The translations under genes and the position numbers were made by a program. Below, piece by piece: positions 10,423-22,909 of a DNA stretch of 64,000 bases; position 1 is the first letter of the stretch, and every line of letters starts with the position of its first letter. The notes beneath the pieces were generated by a model. That model searched no databases. It was not told where the DNA came from and was given only the letters and a program-made list of their open reading frames with translations. The stretch comes from Magnolia sinica (Eukaryota; Streptophyta; Magnoliopsida; Magnoliales; Magnoliaceae): positions 55,713,493-55,777,492 of the forward strand of contig NC_080575.1 in the NCBI RefSeq assembly GCF_029962835.1, given 5' to 3'.

Positions 10423-11280
10423 TCATATGTTCTTGGGTGGAGGTAAGTTAGAGATAAGATTAATCTTAGCCTTATCTACCTCAATTCCCTTAGACAAGAT
10501 GATATGTCCAAGGACAATTTTCTTACGAACCATGAAATGACACTTCTCCCAATTGAGTACCAAATTCTTTTCTTCACATCTTTTAAGCACACATTTAAGA
10601 TTTTCTAAGCAATCGCTGAAAGATGGACTAAATACAGAGAAGTCGCCCATGAAGACCTCTAGATATTACCCCACTATGTCAGAAAAAATACTCAACATGA
10701 ATCGCTGAAAGGTGGTGGGGGTATTTCACAGTCTGAATGGCATCCTTCAGTAAGCAAAGGTGCTAAAGGGACATGTGAACGTGGTCTTTTCCTAATCTTC
10801 AAGGGCTATCTCTATCTGGTTGTAGCCCAAGTACCCGTCAAGAAAACAGTAATAGGAATGACCAGCTAGCCTCTCCAAGATTTGATCAATAAAAGGCAAA
10901 GGAAAGTGGTCCTTCCTCATGACAGTATTCAACTTCCTGTAGTCAATGCACATTCTCCAACCAGTAGTAACTCTAGTCACAAGTTCATTACTAGCATTGG
11001 CTATGATGGTAATTCCAGACTTCTTAGGAACCACCTGAGTTAGACTCACCAATTGACTATCGGATATAGTGTATATGATACCCACATCCAATAGCTTAAG
11101 AACCTCGTCCTTAACTACTTCTTTCATGTTTGGATTTAATCTACGTTGTGGTTGCTGGGAGGTCCTTGCATTATCCTCTAAATAAATGCAATGAGTACAA
11201 ATTGAAGGGTCAATTCCCTTGAGGTCCGCAATCGACCATCCAAGGGCTCCCTTATGCTCAATGAGAGTATAGATGAGCAT
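10423..11280 (-). pseudogene. Athila reverse transcriptase, catalytic motif altered
   Basis: Copies element RNA to DNA. Visible RT blocks are GWRMCIDYRKLN, KDHFPLPFIDQ, YCFLDGYLGYNQI and, after a frame change near 10792, GHIILSKGIEVDKAKI. The catalytic box normally reads FMDDFSVF. Here it reads FMGDFSVF, replacing the first catalytic Asp by Gly, which should inactivate the enzyme apart from the frame breaks. The start of the open piece (11280) is internal to the polyprotein, not a true start. Confidence 0.85.
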
Positions 11281-12129
11281 ACTTTCCTGTTTTTACTCAA
11301 GGTGGGAAGAAATTACCACCGGGTATGTCTCATCTTGACCCAAACAGATATATTTCAATTCAGAGGGTAACGGTTTTAGGTTAAGCTTTGGTGCCTTGAG
11401 GTTAGACGGTAGAGGCACTACATCAGTTTGGGGTAATTCTTCAAATTGTGGCCTCCATTGGTTAACTTCAACTACCGACACGGTATTTAGCATGGTCCCC
11501 ATCTCCCTAATCATATCATCATCAAAATCATGGGAGTGGCCCAGGCACGTCTCGAGAGGGTCAAATGATAAGGTTAGAAGTGTTCTATCTCCCACGAAAG
11601 AATCAATGAGGTTAATATCGTGGGAATCATCTTCATCCTATAACTGTTTGCCTGTATTGAAAAAGATATTTAACTCCAATGTCATATTTCCAAAAGACAC
11701 TCATGACTCCATTCCTGGAATTAATAATTGCATTTGATGTGGCAAGGAATGGGCGATCAAGAATGACGGGAATTTGGATGCTCATGTCTATGATGGGTTG
11801 AGTATCCAGGATAATAATATCTACCGAGCAGTAGAATTTGTCAACCTAGACCAACACATCCTCGATTATCCCTCTCGGTACACGAACTAAGTGATCAGCA
11901 AGTTGTAATGTGGTTCGGGTGGGTTTTAATTCACCTAAACCTAGCTATTCGTAGACCGAGTTAGGAATCAGATTTACGCTTGCTCCTAAGTCAAGAAGTG
12001 CATGCTCAATGCGGTAATTCCCAATTACACAAGCAATGGTTGGGCTACCGAGATCTTTGTATTTCTGTGGCACATCTTGCTTCAGGATGGCACTCACTTT
12101 TTCATTTAAAAAGATTTTATTTTGAATAT
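11281..12129 (-). pseudogene. Athila protease and protease-RT linker
   Basis: The aspartic protease is read near 11960-12060: GNYRIEHALLDLGASVNL, with Athila's usual DLGAS in place of DTGAS, then a TAG in SVYE*LG. One missing base just after LCTTKRR (about 12130) breaks the frame from gag. The linker 11293-11595 includes LPSNLKAPKLNLKPLPSELK, which joins protease to RT in this lineage. It is part of the single original gag-pol. Confidence 0.75.
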
Positions 12130-12807
12130 TTACCGTCTTTTAGTTGTACACAAGTCTTTCAGAAATTTGGCATATGAAGGTATTTGTTTAACCGCATCTA
12201 GTAAAGGAATATTGACCTTCACTTGTTTCAACACCTCTAGAATGTCTTGAGAGTTAGAAAGAGGTTTTGGTGCAATTAACTGTTGGGGGAATGGTACAAT
12301 CGGCTTGCTTTGGAGTTCTGGTTCTAACTCTTGTGGAGTGTTTCTAGGTCTATCAGTTTCATCTACTTCTGGGTCCTTAGACTTTTCAGCCCTTACCGGA
12401 ATAGATTTGTCAATTATCTTCCCACTCCTACGAGTAGTGATAGATTTAGCTTGCTCCATTTGATTTGAAGAGCTTGTATCACTTATTTTGTATTGCAGTT
12501 TAGGACTGGGGAAAGGTTGGGCTGGAAGAATCCATTTTTCCCCAATTGAATTTTTTGCCTCACGCCCTTGTATGACATTTGAACGGTCTTGAAGGGTTTG
12601 CAATATAATCTGATTGATAAGCTCTTAGTTTTGAATATGTTTCCAGACCGAATCTTCTTGACGTTTCCCTTGATTCAAGAATTGGTTAGGGATTCCTTGA
12701 GAAGTAGCAGTTTGTCCATTCCTCCAACTAAAGTTCATATGATTTCTCCAACTCGGATTGTATGTGTTAGAGATGGGTCCACTGAAAGGTCTTTGGTAGT
12801 TGTTCAT
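12130..12807 (-). pseudogene. Athila gag, C-terminal part (separated by block B)
   Basis: Minus-strand pieces 12625-12807 (NNYQRPFSGP, SWRNHMNFSWRN) and 12130-12603 (NIPLLDAVKQIPSYAKFLKD) are typical late gag sequence of Athila. Reading rightward into B ends at 12807. The other half of gag starts again at 46111, and the two join in the same frame across the target duplication TTCAT. One frame change lies near 12604-12625. Confidence 0.85.
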
Positions 12808-15800
12808 TGTAATGCCCTGAAATTCGGGGGTCGAGCATAACTCAGCTCCCGAGTTCCAAAACATCACTTATGCAACATAATTAATGAATGATGTATGTTG
12901 ACTGTATTAGCACATAAACATGGGATAGATTAAGCCAAAACGCAGATATGATTCAGGGGTAAGTGAATAAAGCAAGCGGAAGACTTATAGTAAAATATGT
13001 GTACAAGTGTAAGTCCCTGAATTACATATACAACCAGATCGTGTAAAAGTGTTATTTATCAAAATTATAAGTACAAGTTACATCATTTCAGTTCCCAAAA
13101 TAATCATCCCATAGATCCCGCGCAATGACAGAGGCTCGCTAGAACCCGTCAGAAAACTGCATATAGGAGAACCTCGTCGTCATCCAGCTCCCGCTCTGCC
13201 TCGACGTCGCATCCACATCTCGCAACATCGGGGCCTAAGGCAGTCCGGTGGGTGTGAAACACCGCCCCGAAACGTGGGAGTGAGTGATCAACTCGGTGGA
13301 ACAATAAGGCACTGGTTATTATCAGCTCAATCAAACAGTAATGATAAAGCGGGACAATTAAAAAAATCCTAAGTACACTTGTTAATGCACGTAATAATGC
13401 AATAAGAAGCGTGCCCACACGCGAACAACCACAGCGACTACAACTAACGTAACCCATGACATCGCCTCAAAGTGCGCCACATCTAAAAAGCACATCCAAA
13501 TGCCGAGCATGGATATGAAAACCAAGTTGAGATTATTCCACAACCTACAGCATGAATCGGAAGCTAACATACCTTCATCATATCTCCATCAAAACACTGA
13601 TCCATACTAGCGTCGTCAATCCTAGACATCTCATACGATCATATAGTTGAGGTCGTAGCAAAGGGCTCGTCAACAATCAATGCACGCCTTTCATGCCTTT
13701 ACTACCACAAGATCGGCTCGTCACCTCCTTGCGGTATCCGGTATGCTCGAGGTCACTACAAAGGGCTCGTCACCAATCAATGTAGGCCGACAAAGACGAA
13801 TATAGTGTCCCATACCACCATAATGGGCTCACGAGTTTAGTTGCTCACTTTGGTCACTACGGGAGGCTCGTCACCCCGGCGTAGGCCGACGGCTCGACCA
13901 CGGTGTCCCATACCACCATGTCCGGCTCATGAGTCTTAGCGGATCAGGTACCATGGTTATTAGGATTTCACTGGTAAGTTCGGTACCCTAGATTCAAGCA
14001 GTAGCGTCCATACATGGTTAACATACACTGGACAATCGGGTTAGTTGACGAACTCGACTAGCACGAGCGCACGTCGAAATGAACGACATGGAGTGCGCAA
14101 ACACTCCGCGTGGCCAAACCACTGCCGCCAACTCTAATACGACTCGGGTTCGTCTAATGCGTCTCACGTGGCGAAAGCAATCTCAACCACGACCAAAGGG
14201 TCAATTACCGATTTCCTGGACTAAGGCATAGTCCCAAACATCCTACACTACGACAGATATTCATATGGAATGTAAAACAGTAATGGAACAACCACTCAAA
14301 TCATGGTGCATACACATCTGAAGAATATCAATTTAACATAAATGTAAGCATAGGAATGCTTGAATTTAAATAACTTGGAATGTAAATGCATAAGGGAAAT
14401 CATGCGCATCCATAGAAGTATTGAGAATCACTTCTCAACGCCTGCATTTAGTGTAATCAGTTACACGTAGATCATTCATGCATTTCTACAAACACTTAGC
14501 ATCCATGGAACAACATACATGACGCATGTTGAAATACGTGCACTTAGACAATTCCTTCTTCCAAGGAGTTGTCATACATGCATCTAGCATACATACATGA
14601 CCAAAAATCATGGCAAACATAGGTGCGTATTTTATACGTATACGGTACTTTATAAATACACTTAGAATACACAAATCTCAATATAGCACATGCATATCAG
14701 GAAAGCAATGTAAACATAACATTTGACATGTGAAATCTCATCCATAACAAGAATAAATCACTAACTGGGATTGAAAGCCTTGAAAACCATAACCTATACA
14801 CTTAAAGTCCGCACCTTAAGCGAAGAAAGAATAGCCGAACTGATTTAGACGAGTTGTCTTCGTCAACGGCGCAAGAATACCCTAAAATAAGGATAGAAAT
14901 GAGATACATCAACACCAAGTCTAATCTAAGCTCTAACACAGGTTAGGGTTAGGTTAACTTACCCCAAAAGAACTCAGAATCGTCAGAGGAACGATTCAAA
15001 GTAAAGGTTCAAAGGTGAAGAAGAACAAGGAAGAATCAAGATGATTCACCAACCAATCTCTCTCACTACCTCTCTCTTTTCCACTCTCTTTCCAAGCTAG
15101 GGTTAGAGAAAATTCGTATGGAAATGAGAGCTAGGGTTTAAGGACTATATATAGGCCTTAAAATGATGGAAATAACCCCAGGGTCAAGGTATACTTAGGT
15201 TATAACCAAAGTACGCCTTTCTCGATCCAACGAAGCACTTCGGTGGGCCTATAACCACGAAAGGTCGGACTTAAGCTCATGACCATGGATCTAGGTCAGT
15301 GTAACGCCCGCTCTTCAGATCAGCAGTGGCGGACCACACTCAATTCAACGGTCACGGAAACTCAATCAGTCCACAAGCACTAGGATATGCATGGGCCAAA
15401 TCCTGATTCGAGGGTGAAATTGGGTCGAAATCCAACGGTCAGAATGCTTAAAATCGTCGCGCAAGCGACACGACTCAGATTTCATAAAAAGCTTATTAAA
15501 TTCCAACCGTTCTCACACTCTTCACTCCGAACTCAACCAAATCGACCCAGAACATCAGATCGACTTGATTTTTGAGGTGAAGACCAAGCCCAACTCAGTG
15601 ACCGCAACAGCCTAAGATCATCGCCATCGGACTTTCGACGCGCGGTCTAGGTCCGATCCAGATCTTCCAAAAATTCCCCAGAACAACTGGATTTAGCGAT
15701 GGATCCCAGATTTCAGAGTAACGTAGCGCTCACTAATCTACACGTTTAGAGCCATGCAGATATAATTTAAAGTGATTGATGCGAATTTCACAAGCAATCG

Positions 15801-15870
15801 AGTAAAGCGCTAATTACCCCAAAACAACTACTTAAGGAAAGATTAGCACAAAAATTCCAAGGTCGTTACA
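12808..15870 (-). repeat. B LTR 1 (3' LTR of unit 1)
   Basis: 3063 bp, plus strand TGTAATGCCC...GGTCGTTACA, TG...CA ends. TATA box at 15145-15154. ORFs here are shadows. A stretch at 13400-13570 differs from the other LTRs by clustered changes toward A. It is preceded by target duplication TTCAT. Confidence 0.95.
15145..15154 (-). promoter_or_regulatory. LTR TATA box (B LTR 1)
   Basis: CTATATATAG, minus strand, followed 30-90 nt downstream by 'AAACCCTAGCTCTC' and pyrimidine-rich sequence, as in plant LTR promoters. Identical in all four LTRs. Confidence 0.7.
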
Positions 15871-15887
15871 ATCTACCCCCCTTAAAG
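15871..15887 (-). promoter_or_regulatory. Polypurine tract, unit 1
   Basis: Minus strand CTTTAAGGGGGGTAGAT, directly upstream of the 3' LTR. Primes plus-strand cDNA synthesis. Typical of chromoviruses. Confidence 0.85.
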
Positions 15888-15906
15888 AAAATTTCGTCCT
15901 CGAAAT

Positions 15907-18900
15907 TCATACCTTCATATAATCCTCGAGGATCAGAGGGTAGGTCTTCCTGACCTCAGCTTCAGATTCCCAAGTAGCCTCTTCTACGCCATGATGCGAC
16001 CATAACACCTTCACGAGAGGGATAACCTTGCTACGCAGTACCTGCTCCTTTCTATCCAGAATACGTGTTGGTTGCAGTACATAAGTGGCATCCTCACTTA
16101 ACTGCACTTGCTCCCAACTGATAATATGCGAAGGATCAGGAACGTACTTCTTCAGCATAGAGATATGAAATACGTTATGCACGCTCGCAAGAGGTGTGGG
16201 CAAAGCAAGGCGGTATGCTACCGCTCCCACTCGATCCAGAACTTGAAATGGACCAATAAATCTCGGCGTCAGCTTCCCCTTCTTACCGAACCGCAAAACT
16301 CCCTTCATAGGAGAGACCTTCAGAAAAACATGATCTCCCACTACGAACTCAAGCGGTCGACGCCTCGTATCCGCATAACTCTTTGCCTGCTCTGTGCTGC
16401 TAGAAGTCGACGTCGAATGATGTCAACCTTCTCTCAAGTCACCTGCACCAATTGCGGGCCAAGCAAACTACGCTCACCAATTTATGCCCAACAATGTCGT
16501 GCTCTGCACGGCGACCATACAACGCCTCGAAGGGAGCCATGCCGATACTCGCGCGGAAACTATTATTATACGCGAACTCTGCATCAAGACAATCATCCCA
16601 ACTGTCTTTGAAATCCAAAACACAAGCTCGCAACATATCTTCCAGGACTTGATTCACACGCTCCGTCTGCCCATCTGTTTGCGGATGAAACGCGGTGCTG
16701 AACTTCAGTTTCACACCCATTGCTTCCTGGATACGAGTCCAGAAGATAGATGTAAAACGCTTGTCTCTATCAGACACAATCTCCAGGGGAACTCCATGCA
16801 GACGCACTATCTCCTTGATATACAACCTAGCCAACTCGTCTGCAGAGTAAGTGACTCTGATCGGTAAGAAATGCGCCGACTTCGTTAATCGATCGACGAT
16901 CACCCAAATAGAGTCAAATCCCTTTCTCGTCCTCGGCAACCCAGAAATAAAATCCATAGAGATGAAATCTCACTTCCATTTAGCTATGGGCATGGGCTGC
17001 AACAACCCAAGAGGTCGGCGATGCTCTGCCTTGACCTGGCACGTGAGACAACGAGAAACAAATTCAGCAATCTGGACCTTCATATTGTCCCACCAATAAG
17101 ACCTCTTCATATCCTGATATATCTTCGTGCTACCTGGATGCATCGCAAGCTTAGAACTATGGGCTAACTCGAGAACCTCACGTCTCAAGTCAGGGATGTC
17201 GGAACACATAACACGCCATGAAAACGTAGGCCCCCATCGGAACTAACACTCCGGTCGGAGTTCCCATCTGTACCAACCCCTTGCCTCATCTTCACCAAAA
17301 GCTCATCATCTGCCGAGCCGCAACGATCCTCTCGTCGATAGCGGGGGCTATACACGAATGTGTGCGATAACCTCATACGGCTCAACCACCGTAAGCTTAC
17401 GCTCAAAATCGCGCACGAACTCCAACATCTCCCACTCTGCTATCATCGGCGGAGCCGCAAACTCCAAAGCCTTCTTGCGACTCAACGCATCCGCCACAAG
17501 GTTCGCCTTACCAGGATGGTAAGAAACATCGAACTTGAAGTCCTTCAATGTTTCCATCCATCTGCGCTGCCACATATTCAAAACACGCTGCGTGAAAATA
17601 TACTTAAGGCTCTTGTAGTCGCAAAAGAGCTCTAACTCCTCACCATAGAGGTAATGTCTCCAAAGCTTTAATGCGAAGATGACAGCTGCCAATTCTAGGT
17701 CGTGCGTAGGGTAATTCTCTTCGTGTTTCCTTAATTGACGCGAAGCATAAGCAATCACCCAGTCCTTCTGCATAAGGACACAACACAGACCAACACGAGA
17801 GGCGTCGGTATAAATAATATACTTAACCCCTTGCTCTGGCAATACTAGCACAGGGGCGGACGTCAACTTGTCCTTCACCTCCTGCAAAGCTAACTCCTCC
17901 TGCTCATTCCAAGCAAACTTCAAATCCTTCCGTGTCAGCTGCGACGACGGTCTGGCAATCTTCGAGAAGTCCTGAATAAAGCGTCGATAATAGCCTATAA
18001 GGCCCAGAAAACTCCTCACCTCAGTAACTGAACCAGGCTGCTTCCAGTCCTGCACTGCAGGTCGACGGCTATACCTTCCTTGGACACCACATGTCCCAGA
18101 ACTTGACTTCTTCTTCCATAAATCACACTTCTTGAACTGTGCGAAAAGCCGATGCTCCCTAAGAGTACCCAAAACCGCTCTTAAGTGCTCCTCGTGCTCG
18201 CTCGCCGAATAAATCAAGATGTCATCAATAAATACAATGACGAATCGGAACAGAAATGGCCGAAATACCCTGTTCATCGGATCCATGAACACGGCCGGTG
18301 CGTTCGTCAATCCAACGACATCACAAGGAACTCATAATGCCCAAAGCTGAAGCGGTCTTCTGCACGCCCCCATCCTTGACGCGCAACTGATGATCCTGAC
18401 CGCAGATCAACCTTCGAAAAGTACCGTGCCCCCTTCAACCGATCAAACAGATCATCAATCCTGGGCAAGGGGTACTTATTCTTCACGATTACCAGAAGTT
18501 CAACTGCGATAATCAATACACAATCGCAAGGAACCATCCTTCTTCTTCACAAACAAAACAGTTGCTCCCCAAGGAGACACATTAGGCTGAATAAAACCCA
18601 ATTCTAGCAAACCATCTATCTGCTTCCTCAACTCCTCCATTTCACTCGGAGGCATCCGATAAGTGGGTAAAGAAATGGGCGCCGCACCAGGCATAAGATC
18701 GATAGCAAAATCAATCTCACGCTGAGGAGGTAATCCAGGAATCGACTCAAACACATCTTCAAACTCCTGAACTACCGGCGTACTAACCAACGCCGACTCG
18801 GCCGAACTCTCCAACAGAGAAGAATAAAAATCAATACGAATAGGGTAACTGACCTGAACTGGGAAAGTAACAATCTCGCCCTCAGGTCCATGGATCGTCA

Positions 18901-20486
18901 CTGATCTCGCTTCACAATCAATCTCAGCTCGTATCCTCGTGAGCCAATCCATACCCATAATAACATCGTAGTGATAAAGCGGTGCGACTAGCAAATCAAC
19001 ACGGATCGATCCACTTCCCAGATCGACCAAACAATCCATACAACGCTTGCCCAAGGCAGAGGACATCCCCGTAGCGGTAGTAAGCGTCACTCCAGGTATA
19101 GGAACAGATCTCAAACCCAAACGCCTAACTGCCGCATAAGAAATAAGAGAAGTAGTGGACCCTGTATCCACTAGCACAGAAACGGGAATACCTTCAATAT
19201 GCGCTGTCACCTCAAAGGACCTCGGCACCAAGTCAGACATAGGCGCTTCAGCTGAAAGCGCATGAACACGAGCCTGCTGCTGACGATTCGGCGGAGGAAC
19301 CATGGGCCGCTGAGGTGGCCTGAAACCAGGAACTGCAGGTCTGAAGGATGGATGAGCTGGCGCTGATCGAAGAGGAGGAGGAGAAATAACCGGAGGCATC
19401 GAACGGCTAACCCTCTGCGGTGGAGTAAAACCACCTGCTCGCATACGGGAAAAGTGCCCAACCTTCCCACAATAAGAACATCTCAAGATCGGCTCTCATC
19501 TGCTGAGCGGGCGGCCGAACGCCTAGGAGGAGAATCAACACGCGGCCTCTTGCCAAGGAAAGGTGCACTGAAATCCGGTCTCGGCCTAGGAGGCATCGGT
19601 GCTCGCATGCGGGACGCCCTATCCCCGTTCTGCTCTGCTCGCAAGGACATGCTCACTAGCTCCGCATATGAAGAAATGCTGGCACGGAAATCTTCGATCG
19701 GATCTCATGTCGCACCCTCATAAAAATGCCGCATCCTCATCGGCCGATCACCCAGATCAAAGGAACATACCGCCCCAACTCAATAAACCGGTTCTCATAC
19801 TCAGTAACCGATAACCCTCCTGGCGGAGGCGAAGGAACTCACTCTCCTTCTCATGTCGGTGCGTCAGGAAATACTTCTCGTGGAAGCGCGCCTCAAACGC
19901 GTGCCACGACCACACGAAGTCCTCTCGACGGTGCGAAGCACACTGTCCCACCACAAAGCTGGCCTCCTTCTCAAACATGAAGGTGGCAAGCTCAACTGCT
20001 CGACCTCAGAGAGTGCAACGGCCTCGGCATCTTAGAGATGCGGTCAATCCAATACTCGGCCTCCTCGAGTCATGAGAACCCGCAAAGTAGGAGGTCGCAA
20101 GCGCTGAATCGCTCAGAAGTGTCGCTTAACACTGGCACTGGCACTCCCGGATGGAGGCATAGGTGAAATAGGTGGAGTCGCCCCCTTCGAGCAAAGATGC
20201 CGGACCATGGAGGAGAGGAACTCTCTGCTGCGCTGCGCTGCCGATATCTGCTGGCTGCTTTTGCATCAACAACATCATCTGCTCAAACCTATCAAATGAA
20301 GCCGAAGAAGGTGCATGGCTCGGCTCAGAAACCGCGAGGGTGTGATGGAGGAGCCATAGGTGTCGACCCAACACCGGACGAGATGGACCCGCGTGGATCG
20401 GATCGGCTATCGCTCGAGGGAGGAACCCCGACAAGCGACTCAATCAGAGAAAGACGGGCCGAAGTCTTCGAACCCTTAGGAGGCAT
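15907..20486 (-). pseudogene. B unit 1 gag-pol polyprotein, frame-broken
   Basis: Start at 20486 (MPPKGSKTSARLSL); stop TGA at 15907-15909 after LEDYMKV, about 1.5 k codons. Readable pieces are: gag capsid region (about 19760-19980, WHAFEARFHEKYF); a damaged zinc knuckle (19486); protease DTGSTTS at about 19150-19168; [11 protein letters not shown] (about 18221-18226); RNase H ([14 protein letters not shown]); HHCC zinc finger and integrase core (MDFISGLPR, VSDRDKRFTS, 16439-17209); and a C-terminal chromodomain-like end (15907-16341). At least eight frame changes separate these pieces, many at CAG or CTG triplets where units 2 and 3 also differ. It is unit 1 that keeps the longest open pol pieces (18500-19486 and 17348-18310). 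Confidence 0.9.
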
Positions 20487-20796
20487 CCCTACATTAAATC
20501 AAAGGATGCAACCTGTCAGATTCTAAGTCACATAATCCATCCACACAACAACAACACAGCACAACACCAAAACAAACCACATGCATTCCATTAACCAAAC
20601 TCGTCGCAATACAAGTAGTGCAGCAATACATGAATCACGACTAGGAAAGCATGAAAACAACAACATCTAACACTACAAACAACCACAACTACTACAACCA
20701 CTAACAGCTACCACACTACAACAACTCCAACTACAAGCCAACAACGGCTACACACAGAAAGAAACACCAAACAAAGCAAAGACGGCCACGACGATG
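20487..20796 (-). other. aORF-gag spacer, GT/AC-rich
   Basis: About 310 bp of CAACAACAACAC-like sequence (plus strand) between the aORF stop and the gag start. No gene. Near-identical spacers lie at 30562-30872 and 40621-40935. It could hold a start-site or splice signal for gag, but nothing specific is visible. Confidence 0.6.
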
Positions 20797-22024
20797 CTAC
20801 TCGTCGGAGTCAGGAGACGGAGGCGGAGCACCCTTATCCTGCAAGCAACACAGGATAGACTTCAAAGTCCGGGACATCTTCTTGAACTTGTGCTTAACCA
20901 AGCCTCGAAGATCCACCATCTCCTGGCGTAAAGCAGCTTGCCCTTCTTCAAGCCGTGTAAGACGGGCATCTCTCGCAATCTGCTCTGCGCCCTGCTCTGG
21001 CACCACGGGAGGAGAGCGATCACTCGAATCCTGTGCCTCAATCTCGTCCTCGCCTTGCTCTGCTTCTTCCTCAGACTCCGCACCACCTTCAGCATAACTC
21101 TCATCATCACTCTCAGACCCGGCCTCACCCTCGGAGGCAAGCCGACCAGAACCACCCTCCATCATCTTAATGGTCCTCTAGTTGATATAGCGAACAGGGA
21201 CCGGCTTCTCAGCTCCTAGCCTATAGCCAAACTCATGTGCGATCTTGCAAATGAGGCGGCCAAAGGGAAGAGACTCGGTCCGTCTACTCGAACGAGCGAT
21301 GAGAATAATCGGCGCGGGACGTACGTCGGCACACACAACTTCGCATCTGCCCCACCCGATATAGAAAATCTACCATCGGCGCGTACACTCATTGCGGTTG
21401 CTCCACCTTGGATACACATTGAACGTAAAGATGTGGTGAAGCAAGCGGAAGTCGTCCGTCATGTGAGAAGCCAAAGACTCCTATTCGGCCGCCATTCGAC
21501 CATTGACGACCACACAAGGATCGGGTGCGACGATCCCTCTCGCGCACACCGTCCACATTCTTCTCGCTGGCATGCACTTCCCCAAGTGGCACCTTCAAGA
21601 GTCGGGATATCAAAGCAACATTGACAATTCCAACTCGACCGCTACCACAGAGAATCTTGAACTGCAGAGGATCCAGCGAAGGCTCCAGAATGTTGGCATA
21701 GAAGGCCCGAACAGTGCTAGCATTCGCGCGATACTCGCCTTCGAACAAGGGACCCCAACCAGCCCATTCTAGGCGCTCCAACAAAAGGAACTCTCCAAAG
21801 AGCCGCGGATCAACATGAGCCTCAAAAAGGACTCTACGCCCCTCATAGACTCCATGCGACAATTTCGCCAACAAGGTCCTACGGACAGGAGCTCGAGGAT
21901 CGAGGTCCTGCTTCGTCTGGAACTCGCGCGTGGCGGACGTGCTAGCGGCGGCACCTCTCGGCCTCCGTGCACTGGTTGGGCGGCTCGGCCGGGCTTCATC
22001 CACTGGCGCTCTCTTCTTCCCCAT
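20797..22024 (-). pseudogene. B unit 1 additional ORF (aORF), frame-broken
   Basis: Same protein as the better copy at 30873-32097. It starts MGKKRAPVDEA at 22024. The N-terminal half is open to about 21450, then the frame shifts more than once before the acidic and coiled-coil tail (20797-21165). The 5' end of the ORF also stays open upstream to MWKLHHLPISLF at 22129. See the unit 2 copy for description. Confidence 0.8.
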
Positions 22025-22394
22025 CAAGGAAAGAAGGGAAGAAATGGAAAAGATGGCCGTCACAATCTCAAAGAGGGCCATGAGAAATGAGAGAAAGAGA
22101 GAAATAGGAAGATGGTGAAGCTTCCACACAACTATGAGCCAAAAAGGGAATGAAATGGCTCAAATGAGAGGGAAAGATGGAGAAATCAGCGATGAAATGG
22201 AAGATTTGAGAATGGGGTGATGGGTTTGCACGAAAATGGAAGGAAGATGAAGATTTGGGAGAGATTTGAGAGAGTTTGGAGAGGTTGTTGAAGAAAAGGA
22301 GAGCTTGGAAGAGGGTTTTGTAAAGGAAATAGGTAAAAGGAGTGGTTTTAAAGTGAAAACCGTGGAGGGGTGGGCCACACAAGCCTCATGGACG

Positions 22395-22510
22395 ATCGGC
22401 CCGCGTCGGCCCGGCCCGGCCGCCGACCGGCGATCCCTCGCCGAACCGGCGATGGCATCGCCGGTCTCTTGACATATCGGCGATGCCTCGCCGATTTGGC
22501 GAGGTCCTCC
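22395..22510 (-). promoter_or_regulatory. GC-rich structured leader, unit 1
   Basis: Inverted repeats ACCGGCGATGGCATCGCCGGT (broken only at the centre) and TCGGCGATGCCTCGCCGA lie about 400 nt downstream of the PBS, conserved in all three units. It may be a packaging or dimerisation signal by position. Inference. Confidence 0.5.
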
Positions 22511-22894
22511 TGGTCCTCCTTGGTCCAAATGATGTGGTTCCCCCCATGGGCCACAGAAAATGCCCCGATTGGCCCCTTGTGTAATTTGAAGTTTATCGGG
22601 TCATTCTGACAGAAATCTGATACAAACAGCGATTTCTGGAAGGTTTAAAAATGAATAATGGGAGGGTAGACCATCTACACTCATTAATAGAGGGTCTAGA
22701 ACAGGTTTCGGGTCGCTGTGTGTGATCAGGTAAGGGTACAGACTCGATCTCGGCAAAGGTTTTCAGGAAACTTTCGCCGATAGAAACTACGGAGCACAAA
22801 CACAAAGCGATGATAGACCCGCACCCAATTACACTATAGTGGTGACAACGTGCGGTGTGTGACCATAACCAAGGTCAGGTTTAATCCAGATCAT

Positions 22895-22906
22895 GCTCTG
22901 ATACCA
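22895..22906 (-). promoter_or_regulatory. Primer-binding site, unit 1
   Basis: Minus strand TGGTATCAGAGC, complementary to the 3' end of plant initiator tRNA-Met, three bases from the LTR. Confidence 0.95.
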
Positions 22907-22909
22907 ACT

